Origin: Thioalkalivibrio nitratireducens
GTDB lineage: Bacteria > Pseudomonadota > Gammaproteobacteria > Ectothiorhodospirales > Ectothiorhodospiraceae
Length of the DNA: 13,746 nt
Reading direction: 5' to 3'
Assembly: GCA_011390385.1 (NCBI GenBank)
Contig: JAABSN010000084.1
Coordinates: 1-13,746 of the forward strand
Shown here: positions 7,418-13,087 of the stretch, in pieces
Position numbering within the stretch: position 1 is the stretch's first letter
Layout: every line of letters starts with the position of its first letter
Translations under genes and position numbers: made by a program
The notes under the pieces: model-generated
The model's input: only the letters and a program-made list of their open reading frames with translations
The model's database searches: none
What the model was told of the DNA's origin: nothing

Positions 7418-8544
7418 GATGCGTCTCCCTGGATCGCTTCGCGGGTGGGGGCGTGGACGATCTCGCCGTCCCGGGTGAGGCAGCTCTTCGCGATGACCTC
7501 GTCGTCCCAGTCCGGCTTGAATTCGCCGTCCTGGATCATCGGAGTCAGGAAGTTCAGCAGATTCTTGGCGTACATCTCCGAGGCGTGCAGCGCGACCTGC
7601 GACGGCACGTTCAGTGGTCCGTGGATGATCACGTCGCCGTGCTCGATGGTCTTGCCCGGTTCGGTCAGTTCACAGTTGCCGCCGCCCTCGGCGGCAAGGT
7701 CGACGATCACCGCGCCGGATTTCATGCCGCGAACCATGTCTGCGGGAATCAGCTTTGGCGACGGGCGCCCGGGGATCGCGGCGGTGGTGATCAGCACGTC
7801 GGCCTTGGCGATGAAGCCGGCCAGCGCCTCCTGCTGCTGTTTCTTCTCGTCGTCGGTCAGTTCGCGGGCGTAGCCGCCCTCGCCCTCGGCCTTCACACCG
7901 AGATCCAGGAACTTCGCACCCAGCGACTCGACCTGCTCCCTGGTCGCGGAGCGGACGTCGTAGGCCTCGACCATTGCGCCCAGCCGACGGGCGGTGGCGA
8001 TGGCCTGCAGACCGGCGACGCCAGCACCGATCACGATCACCTTGGATGGACGGATGGTGCCGGCAGCGGTAGTCAGCATCGGGAAAAAGCGGCAGGACAG
8101 GTCCGCACCCATCAGCGCGGCCTTGTATCCGGCCACCGCCGCCTGCGAGGACAGGGCATCCATGCTCTGGGCGCGGGAGATGCGCGGGATCAGTTCCATC
8201 GCGAAGCTGAGAATCCTGCGTTTCTGCAGTGCGGCGACCACTTCGGGGCTGCGATGGGCGTGGAAGAAGCCGACCAGGGTCGCGCCCTCCGGGAGTTGCT
8301 CGATTTCGGCCGGCGTCGGCGGGGCGACGCGGACCATGATGCTGGCCTGCGCGTACACATCCGCCGTGTCCAGCACCTGTGCGTCGGTATAGGCGGCGTC
8401 GGGGAACCGTGCGGCGGCCCCGGCGTCCTTTTCGATCAGCACGCTCACGCCCATTTTCCCGAAGCGGGCGGCAACCGTCGGATCCAGTGCGACCCGGCGC
8501 TCGCCGCTCGCGATTTCCTTCGGAACCGATAACTTGACTGGCAT
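7414..8544 (-). CDS. pntAA: NAD(P) transhydrogenase subunit alpha, NAD(H)-binding part
   Basis: A 376-residue soluble domain I of the proton-translocating transhydrogenase, which binds NAD(H) on the cytoplasmic face. Seen: an alanine-dehydrogenase/PNT N-terminal fold (about 1-135) starting VPKEIASGERRVALDPTV, then the Rossmann domain with IGAGVAGLQAIATARRLGA (172-190) and the YDVRSATREQVESLGA segment (195-210) after the second beta strand. The GRPSPKLI and SGAVIVDLAAEGGGN segments lie further on. The C terminus stops where the E. coli protein would enter its membrane helices, consistent with the split pntAA/pntAB arrangement. The start is the ATG with GGGAGAG about eight bases upstream. A 12-bp hairpin lies just before this site. 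It is first in the pntAA-pntAB-pntB operon. Confidence 0.97.
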   Translation of the reverse strand: MPVKLSVPKEIASGERRVALDPTVAARFGKMGVSVLIEKDAGAAARFPDAAYTDAQVLDTADVYAQASIMVRVAPPTPAEIEQLPEGATLVGFFHAHRSPEVVAALQKRRILSFAMELIPRISRAQSMDALSSQAAVAGYKAALMGADLSCRFFPMLTTAAGTIRPSKVIVIGAGVAGLQAIATARRLGAMVEAYDVRSATREQVESLGAKFLDLGVKAEGEGGYARELTDDEKKQQQEALAGFIAKADVLITTAAIPGRPSPKLIPADMVRGMKSGAVIVDLAAEGGGNCELTEPGKTIEHGDVIIHGPLNVPSQVALHASEMYAKNLLNFLTPMIQDGEFKPDWDDEVIAKSCLTRDGEIVHAPTREAIQGDAS

Positions 8545-8558
8545 TCGTTCTCTCCCGA

Positions 8559-8586
8559 GCCTGGCGACGGATACCCGTCGCCAGGC
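8559..8586 (-). promoter_or_regulatory. Strong hairpin in the pntAA 5' leader
   Basis: Bases 8559-8570 and 8575-8586 are perfect reverse complements (12 bp; CCTGGCGACGG core) with a 4-base loop. In the minus-strand mRNA the hairpin ends about 14 bases before the pntAA ATG and directly precedes the GGGAGAG Shine-Dalgarno. There is no U-run after it and no gene upstream on this strand, so a normal terminator function is unlikely. Roles in mRNA stability, attenuation or protein binding are inferred. Confidence 0.6.
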
Positions 8587-8658
8587 CGCGTTGGCGGAAA
8601 TTCAAGATTGATGCGTCAGCGCACCCCATTGGTGCAGCGCGAGCAAAAATGGATGGGG

Positions 8659-8687
8659 AGTGTAGCCGAATCGGTTGGCGGCATAAA
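8659..8687 (-). promoter_or_regulatory. Candidate sigma-70 promoter for the pnt operon
   Basis: On the minus strand, TTTATG (plus 8682-8687) is separated by 17 bases from TACACT (8659-8664). The -10 matches 4 of 6 and the -35 matches 3 of 6. It would give a leader of roughly 105-110 bases that includes the 8559-8586 hairpin. This is position-based support only. Confidence 0.3.
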
Positions 8688-8740
8688 CCGGACCAGGGGC
8701 GTTCGCCGTAGCGCCCGCAGCGCCCCTTGAGGACGCAGGG

Positions 8741-8850
8741 CGCTGGGTGTCAATGGACGCAGCGAATTGCACCGCTCGAGGCCTGAGCACCTTGAGGTCA
8801 TGGCCGGCGTGGTATCAGTGCGGTTCGGCTGCGTCTCACGGCACCCTGCG
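8741..8850 (+). repeat. Dispersed MITE-like repeat, copy B
   Basis: A 110-bp copy in the same orientation as copies A and C. The left arm (8741-8774) includes CGCAGCGAATTGCACCG and the right arm (8816-8850) includes GTGCGGTTCGGCTGCG. The ends are degraded (CGCTGGGTG and CACCCTGCG in place of CGTAGGGTG and CACCCTACG). The 41-bp core differs from copy A but shares the CGAGGCC start with copy C. Similarity to copy C continues past the right end (GCGGGTTCTT, then CACG). It lies between the divergent pntAA and HNH genes. Confidence 0.75.
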
Positions 8851-8960
8851 CGGGTTCTTGCACGCCAACCCTGCCCGGATCGGCATCGGCATTACGTCGG
8901 TGTTCCGACAAGATGGCGGGCCCTCTGCGCCGCGGCCCCCGAATCTTCGCGGCGTGATTA

Positions 8961-8989
8961 TTGCTTTCTGTCGCGTCCCTGATTATTGT
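8961..8989 (+). promoter_or_regulatory. Candidate promoter before the HNH gene, overlapping a direct repeat
   Basis: TTGCTT (8961-8966), a 17-base spacer and TATTGT (8984-8989) form a modest sigma-70 match. The 9-mer TGATTATTG occurs at 8955-8963 and again at 8980-8988, a 25-bp offset, overlapping both promoter elements. The repeat could be an operator pair or chance. The predicted leader is short, about 28 bases, to the ATG at 9024. Confidence 0.3.
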
Positions 8990-9023
8990 CCACCAAGATC
9001 GGGCGTGACTGGGAGTAACCGCG

Positions 9024-9620
9024 ATGGTGCCGCTGCATCAGCAGGTCCTGCGCACTGACGCCGCCGGAATGCCGCTGGAGTGGATCGATTACCAGCAGGC
9101 GGTTCGTCTTTATCACGGGGGGCAGGTTTCCTACACCTGCGGCACCCTGCTCTACCGCGTTCGTGGAGGCATCAGTTCGTTTACCGGCCGCCAGTCCGTG
9201 GTGGAGGTGAATTCGATCATTGCGACGCACGGAACCTGCCGAGCGATTCCCCGGGCGTACGTGCCTCCCCTGAACAACGCGACCCTGTTCCGTCGCGACG
9301 CCCATACGTGCATGTACTGCGGAAACCACTTCAGGGAACCCGAACTCTCCCGCGACCACGTGACACCGCTGAGTCAGCAGGGCGAGGATACCTGGACCAA
9401 CGTCGTCACGGCCTGCAAGCGCTGCAACAATCACAAGGCGGGGCACACGCCCGAGCAGGCCGGGATGCAACTGCTCGCGATCCCGTTCCGCCCTACCCAT
9501 GCCGAGTACATCTACCTGAAGGGCCGTCGCGTACTGGCCGACCAGATGGAATTCCTGCAGGCCCACTTCCCCCGCAGCAGTCCCTTGCGCGCGCGCCTGC
9601 GTGAGCCCATCGCTCATTAA
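9024..9620 (+). CDS. HNH endonuclease family protein
   Basis: A 198-residue soluble protein with a C-terminal-half HNH nuclease domain. Seen: a zinc-binding pair C96-x2-C99 (HTCMYCGNHF), the catalytic DH at 111-112 (SRDHVTPLSQQG), N127 in WTNVVTACKRCN, the second pair C131-x2-C134 and H137 in NNHKAG. All HNH metal and zinc ligands are present, so the domain should be active. The first 85 residues have no motif I recognise. Known for the family: metal-dependent nicking or cutting of DNA; stand-alone proteins of this kind are common in proteobacterial chromosomes and their cellular role is not settled. No methyltransferase, helicase or toxin partner lies beside it, so restriction is not supported. 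The start ATG has GGGAG eight bases upstream. The gene is bracketed by repeat copies B and C. Confidence 0.88.
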   Translation: MVPLHQQVLRTDAAGMPLEWIDYQQAVRLYHGGQVSYTCGTLLYRVRGGISSFTGRQSVVEVNSIIATHGTCRAIPRAYVPPLNNATLFRRDAHTCMYCGNHFREPELSRDHVTPLSQQGEDTWTNVVTACKRCNNHKAGHTPEQAGMQLLAIPFRPTHAEYIYLKGRRVLADQMEFLQAHFPRSSPLRARLREPIAH

Positions 9621-9681
9621 GGATGGTCGATTGGCACGAATGCTCCGCAAGCCGGATTCGCGCCTGTACTCAGCCCGCCAA

Positions 9682-9725
9682 TGGCGCGCGCAGCGTGGCA
9701 CCAACAGACATGCCGAGGCGCGCCA
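9682..9725 (+). repeat. Inverted repeat downstream of the HNH gene
   Basis: TGGCGCGC at 9682-9689 is the exact reverse complement of GCGCGCCA at 9718-9725, with a 28-base loop. It begins about 60 bases after the HNH stop. The stem is GC-rich but short, the loop is long and no T-run follows, so an intrinsic terminator is not well supported. Confidence 0.3.
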
Positions 9726-9742
9726 CCACGGACGATGAAAGG

Positions 9743-9839
9743 CGTAGGGTGTCAATGAGCGCAGCGAATTGCGCCGTTCGAGGCCCGGGAGCCAGGACCG
9801 GCGTGATACCGGTGCGGTTCGGCTGCGCCTCACCCTACG
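9743..9839 (+). repeat. Dispersed MITE-like repeat, copy C
   Basis: A 97-bp copy with perfect 9-bp ends (CGTAGGGTG and CACCCTACG). The left arm (9743-9776) carries GTCAATGAGCGCAGCGAATT and the right arm (9810-9839) GGTGCGGTTCGGCTGCGCCT. The core is shorter (33 bp), and the right arm lacks about five bases before CACCCTACG that copy A has. Upstream similarity to copy A (GATGAA shortly before the end) and downstream similarity to copy B (GCGGGTTCTT) suggest that the true element is slightly longer than the palindromic part. Confidence 0.8.
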
Positions 9840-9892
9840 CGGGTTCTTTCACGTTCGTCGTTGCGGAGCTTCTGTGCCAATCGGGTGAGGAT

Positions 9893-9920
9893 TTGCTCAG
9901 GAGCCCGCCTGCGGTATCGT
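9893..9920 (+). promoter_or_regulatory. Weak candidate promoter for hemH
   Basis: TTGCTC (9893-9898), a 16-base spacer and TATCGT (9915-9920) resemble sigma-70 elements at 3 of 6 and 4 of 6. The predicted start lies about 45 bases before the hemH ATG and after repeat copy C. Confidence 0.22.
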
Positions 9921-9971
9921 GCATTGCTGGTCGGGCTGCTCGAAATGCGTCCGACGCCTCCTGAATGAGGA

Positions 9972-11072
9972 ATGCCCTTGAAATATCTCGGTGAAGCCGA
10001 CTACCGGCATGGAAGCGCGAGCCATATCGGCGTACTGGTGACGAATCTGGGTACCCCGGATGCTCCGACAGCGAAGGCGCTGCGCCGGTATCTCAAGGAA
10101 TTCCTGTGGGATCCGCGTGTTGTCGAGGTGCCGCGGCCGCTCTGGTGGCTGATCCTGAACGGTGTGATCCTGAACATACGGCCCCGGCGGAGCGCCGCAA
10201 AGTACGCAACGGTATGGACCAACGAGGGTTCGCCGCTGCTGGTGATCGCGCAGCGCCAGGCCGAGGGTATCCGCAAGCGCCTGGCCAAGCGGGCGCCCGA
10301 TCACATACCAGTGGCCGTGGGCATGCGCTACGGCAATCCCTCCATTCCGGATGCATTGAACGAGTTGCGCCAGCAGGGTGTGCGCAAGCTGCTGGTCCTG
10401 CCGCTGTACCCGCAGTACTCCGCCAGTACCACGGGGTCGACCCTGGACGCGGTGGGCGCGGAGTTGAGCGGCTGGCGCTGGATACCGGACCTGCACTTCG
10501 TCGCCGGGTACGAACGGGAGGGCGGCTATATCAATGCCCTTGCGGCCAGCGTGCAGGAACATTGGGACCAGAATGGCCGCGCGGAACGCCTCATCATCTC
10601 GTTTCATGGAGTGCCCAAGCGCTATCTGCTGGCAGGAGACCCCTATCACTGCCTGTGTCATGCGACGGGTTTCCAGCTTGCACAAGCGCTGGGGTTGGCG
10701 GAGGGGCAGTGGCAGGTCACCTTCCAGTCGCGGTTCGGGCGCGCGGAGTGGTTGCGACCGTACACCGACGAGACATTGAAGGCTCTGCCTGAACAAGGGG
10801 TCCGGAGTGTCGATGTAATCTGCCCGGGTTTTTCCGCGGATTGCCTGGAAACGCTCGAGGAGATCGCAGCCGAGAACCGGGATTACTTCCTGGAGGCGGG
10901 CGGAGAGCACTTCAGCTATATTCCGGCATTGAACGACCGGCCCGACCACCTGGATTTCCTGACCGAACTGGTTCTTGATCATGCACGGCCCTGGCTGGAC
11001 AGGCTGAGCAATGATCCGGAAACGCTTGCGCGGGCGCGCGACCGTGCACTGGCGATCGGTGCTGCGCGATAG
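9972..11072 (+). CDS. hemH: Ferrochelatase
   Basis: A 366-residue ferrochelatase that inserts Fe2+ into protoporphyrin IX, the last step of protoheme synthesis, at the membrane or in the cytosol. Seen: VLVTNLGTPDAPTAKALRRYLKEF from residue 21; RPLWWLILNGVIL (55-67); the region from MRYGNPSI (118-125) to LPLYPQYSASTTGS (143-156); the catalytic His in ISFHGVPKRY (209-218, H212); and the conserved acidic motif CPGFSADCLETLEE (284-297). The length is normal. The start is uncertain: the ATG at 9972 directly abuts TGAGGA (9966-9971), which is too close to act as its Shine-Dalgarno, whereas TTG at 9978 sits six bases from it and would give MKYLGEADYRHG. The difference is two residues. The gene is followed 35 bp later by the CinA-like gene, likely cotranscribed. 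Confidence 0.97.
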   Translation: MPLKYLGEADYRHGSASHIGVLVTNLGTPDAPTAKALRRYLKEFLWDPRVVEVPRPLWWLILNGVILNIRPRRSAAKYATVWTNEGSPLLVIAQRQAEGIRKRLAKRAPDHIPVAVGMRYGNPSIPDALNELRQQGVRKLLVLPLYPQYSASTTGSTLDAVGAELSGWRWIPDLHFVAGYEREGGYINALAASVQEHWDQNGRAERLIISFHGVPKRYLLAGDPYHCLCHATGFQLAQALGLAEGQWQVTFQSRFGRAEWLRPYTDETLKALPEQGVRSVDVICPGFSADCLETLEEIAAENRDYFLEAGGEHFSYIPALNDRPDHLDFLTELVLDHARPWLDRLSNDPETLARARDRALAIGAAR

Positions 11073-11107
11073 CGTTGCCTGTGCGAGCTGCACTGCGGGA
11101 CTCGGAA

Positions 11108-11884
11108 ATGATTGTCCATCCTGAAATCGGGGCGGTGATCATCGGCGACGAGATTCTGAGCGGCAAGCGCCAGGACCGGCATCAGAACGCATTGATCCTT
11201 GCTCTGGCCGAGCACGGTCTGGAACTGGGATGGGTGCGGATCGTCGGCGACGGCGCCGACCTGCTGACCGAGACCTTCCGCGAAACAGTCCGGCGTGATT
11301 CCTGGGTCTTCAGTTTTGGCGGCATCGGGGCGACACCGGACGACCGGACCCGCGCCTGCCTGGCCCGCGCGCTCGGTCGTCCGCTGGTGCGGCATCCGGA
11401 GTTCGTCGCGCTTCTGGAAGCCCGCTTTGGAGCGGATGCCTACCCGCATCGGGTCCGGATGGCCGAACTGCCCGAAGGCTCGACGCTGATTCCCAATCCC
11501 GTGAACGGTATCCCGGGTTTCAGTTGCGAACGACATTTCTGCGTTCCGGGATTCCCCGCAATGGCGGAGCCAATGGTGCGCTGGGTACTGGACACGCAGC
11601 TCGCCTCGATTTCCCCGCTGCGGTTCCCGGCGGAGCGAAGCCTGCGCGTGTTCGGTATCCCGGAGAGCCGCCTTGTGCCACTGCTGGAGACGATGGAAGA
11701 ACGGTATGCCGACCTGCGTGTCTCCAGCCTCCCCGGTACCGAGGAGGGTCAATCACGGATCGAACTGGGGGTTCGCGGCGAAACGGAACGCGTGGCAGCG
11801 GCGTTCGACGACCTCAGGCGTTCCCTGGTGACGCTTGGTTTCGTCGCGCATGATGAGGATCTGGAAATCCTACCGCCGCGCTGA
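11108..11884 (+). CDS. CinA/MoaB-type molybdopterin-binding domain protein (competence/damage-inducible protein A family)
   Basis: A 258-residue protein with a MoCF_biosynth-type N-terminal domain. Seen: GAVIIGDEILSGKRQDRHQN (8-27), FGGIGATPDDRTR (70-82), which matches the glycine-rich GGxGxTPxDxT signature of MogA/MoaB/CinA proteins, and FCVPGFPAMAEPM (144-156), as found in stand-alone CinA N-domain relatives. It lacks the C-terminal nicotinamide-nucleotide amidase domain of full CinA. The family fold binds molybdopterin or nucleotides; the function of these short relatives is not established. The frame opens earlier at a TTG (11075), but the ATG at 11108 is preferred because conserved sequence starts there and a GGGA lies about six bases upstream. 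Its position directly behind hemH suggests cotranscription, without proving a heme role. Confidence 0.85.
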   Translation: MIVHPEIGAVIIGDEILSGKRQDRHQNALILALAEHGLELGWVRIVGDGADLLTETFRETVRRDSWVFSFGGIGATPDDRTRACLARALGRPLVRHPEFVALLEARFGADAYPHRVRMAELPEGSTLIPNPVNGIPGFSCERHFCVPGFPAMAEPMVRWVLDTQLASISPLRFPAERSLRVFGIPESRLVPLLETMEERYADLRVSSLPGTEEGQSRIELGVRGETERVAAAFDDLRRSLVTLGFVAHDEDLEILPPR

Positions 11885-12035
11885 CGATCATGGTGATAGC
11901 ACGCCATTATGACGTCTGACAGGACACTATAGCCGCACGCGTTCCGTTACACTGTCTCCCGTTTCCCGACGGCGCCAGGGTCCTTGGTCTCCCGCCGGGT
12001 TTCCCCTTGTCCTGTCTGACTTCGGAGTACGTCAC

Positions 12036-12758
12036 GTGGAACCTGCCGCGTGTCTTCCTGGCCCCGGTTTTCTCGAAAAGCTCGCAACCAGCGGGCTGGC
12101 CGTGTTGCCCGGGTATGTCGATCCGTTTCTGGTCGGAGCGCTGCGGCAAGAGGTTCAGGCCGGCCGCGCGCTGACCGGAATGCGGCAGGCAGGCGTCGGC
12201 AGGGGCCGGGGTCATCGGGTTGTTTCCGAAGTTCGCGGTGACTGGATTCGCTGGCTCGACGGCTCGACGGATGCGCAACGGCTGTTGCTCGGGGAGCTTG
12301 AACGGATCCGCCGCGAGGTCAACGAGTCCCTGATGCTCGGGCTTTTCGAAATCGAGGCACATTTTGCCCTCTATCCCCCGGGGGCCGGCTATCAGCGTCA
12401 TGTCGATGCGTTCCAGAATGACAACCCCCGCCGCCTGTCGGCAGTGCTGTATCTGAACCGCCACTGGCGTCGCGTCCAGGGAGGGGAACTCGCGGTTTAC
12501 GACAGCAACGGGCGCGAAATAACGCGCATCCTCCCCGAAGCCGGAACGCTGGTGTTGTTCCTGAGCCAGCACGTTCCGCATGCGGTCCTGCCGACCCGGC
12601 GCTGGCGCGCCAGTATCGCCGCCTGGTTTCGATTGCGCGAGGCCGAAAACCCGTTATCGAGCCTTGCCCGGCTTCACCCCAACGATGCCGTCAAACCCGC
12701 TGGTGCAGGAGAAGGACAGCTGTCGGGCCGAACGGTGCCGCCAGGCTCGATTCTGTAG
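12036..12758 (+). CDS. 2-oxoglutarate/Fe(II)-dependent oxygenase (SM-20/prolyl 4-hydroxylase-like)
   Basis: A 240-residue double-stranded beta-helix oxygenase. Seen: an N-terminal helical part (about 10-105), then the iron ligands H122 and D124 in GYQRHVDAFQ, LSAVLYLNRHW (134-144), the GGELAVYD strand (149-156), the distal ligand H182 in QHVPHAVLP, and R191, nine residues later in RRWRASIAAWF, as the probable 2-oxoglutarate-binding Arg. The complete HxD...H...R set implies activity. Family members hydroxylate proline or other residues in proteins, but the substrate here cannot be inferred. About 30 residues after the core are low-complexity and unrecognised. The start is GTG at 12036 with CGGAG eight bases upstream. 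The 151 bp before it (11885-12035) show no convincing promoter or terminator. Confidence 0.9.
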   Translation: MEPAACLPGPGFLEKLATSGLAVLPGYVDPFLVGALRQEVQAGRALTGMRQAGVGRGRGHRVVSEVRGDWIRWLDGSTDAQRLLLGELERIRREVNESLMLGLFEIEAHFALYPPGAGYQRHVDAFQNDNPRRLSAVLYLNRHWRRVQGGELAVYDSNGREITRILPEAGTLVLFLSQHVPHAVLPTRRWRASIAAWFRLREAENPLSSLARLHPNDAVKPAGAGEGQLSGRTVPPGSIL

Positions 12759-12785
12759 GGTGTCGGGGGAGCCCCGGAGATCACG

Positions 12786-12965
12786 ATGTCTCTCGCATCC
12801 ACGCCCGGGGGCTCTGAGCCGCGCCATCGCCTGCGCGAAAGGATGCTGCATTTTCACATTGGTTATCTGAAGTATAAACTGGAAAATCTGATGGACCCGC
12901 ACGGGTTCGACGATCTCGTGACGAACTTTGCATTCTTGGATGACGTTGCCGCCAATGGTCTCTGA
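12786..12965 (+). CDS. Unrecognised small protein, 59 residues
   Basis: An open frame of 59 codons that I do not recognise. Support: an ATG with GGAG (12776-12779) six bases upstream; a 27-bp gap after the oxygenase stop in the same direction; a protein-like composition. The part from residue 20 (MLHFHIGYLKYKLENL, then MDPHGFDDLVTNFAFLDD) is amphipathic and ends acidic, with no low complexity and no transmembrane segment. It has no Cys or zinc motif. The middle (TTT CAC ATT GGT TAT CTG AAG TAT) uses more A/T-ending codons than its neighbours. A second ATG at codon 20 could give a 40-residue form. It could be a small partner or leader for the SDR gene 122 bp downstream, but there is no evidence of function. 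Confidence 0.5.
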   Translation: MSLASTPGGSEPRHRLRERMLHFHIGYLKYKLENLMDPHGFDDLVTNFAFLDDVAANGL

Positions 12966-13011
12966 CGCTCGGTGCGTTCACGAGACCGGAAGGATGCCTT
13001 GCCATTTTCTT

Positions 13012-13067
13012 CCGTCGGACGGTCGCGCTGCAGCGATGGCCCATGGGGAAACAACCCCGTCCGACGG
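13012..13067 (+). promoter_or_regulatory. Perfect inverted repeat in the leader of the SDR gene
   Basis: CCGTCGGACGG (13012-13022) and CCGTCCGACGG (13057-13067) are exact reverse complements, 34 bases apart, and each arm is also near-palindromic. The loop contains a self-complementary CGCTGCAGCG (13026-13035) and a CCATGG. The structure ends about 5 bases before the AGGAG (13073-13077) of the next gene and has no T-run, so a leader structure or operator is more likely than a terminator. Confidence 0.5.
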
Positions 13068-13087
13068 GACTCAGGAGCGCTTCGAAA

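Larger units (their letters stand above)
8545..9023. other. Divergent intergenic region between pntAA and the HNH gene, no gene
   Basis: This 479-bp gap must hold promoters for both directions. It contains the pntAA leader hairpin (8559-8586), a candidate pntAA promoter (8659-8687), repeat copy B (8741-8850), a small GTCGG/CCGAC hairpin at about 8897-8910, and a direct repeat with a candidate promoter before the HNH gene (8955-8989). Open frames crossing it overlap the repeat and are not credible genes. Confidence 0.65.
9621..9971. other. Intergenic region between the HNH gene and hemH, no gene
   Basis: This 351-bp gap holds an inverted repeat (9682-9725), repeat copy C (9743-9839) and a weak candidate hemH promoter (9893-9920). 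The open frame at 9623-9964 crosses the repeat and has no recognisable protein features, so no gene is called. Confidence 0.65.

Noticed and set aside
9024..9620. HNH gene as part of a restriction-modification or toxin-antitoxin system
   Set aside because: No methyltransferase, antitoxin, helicase or other partner gene is adjacent on either strand.
12755..12764. GTAGGGTGTC at the oxygenase stop, identical to the start of repeat copy C
   Set aside because: Only 10 bases match and no arm or core follows; chance or a tiny remnant cannot be told apart, so it is not called a fourth copy.
12764..12776. CGGGG/CCCCG hairpin just after the oxygenase stop as a terminator
   Set aside because: Only a 5-bp stem, no T-run, and it overlaps the Shine-Dalgarno of the small ORF.
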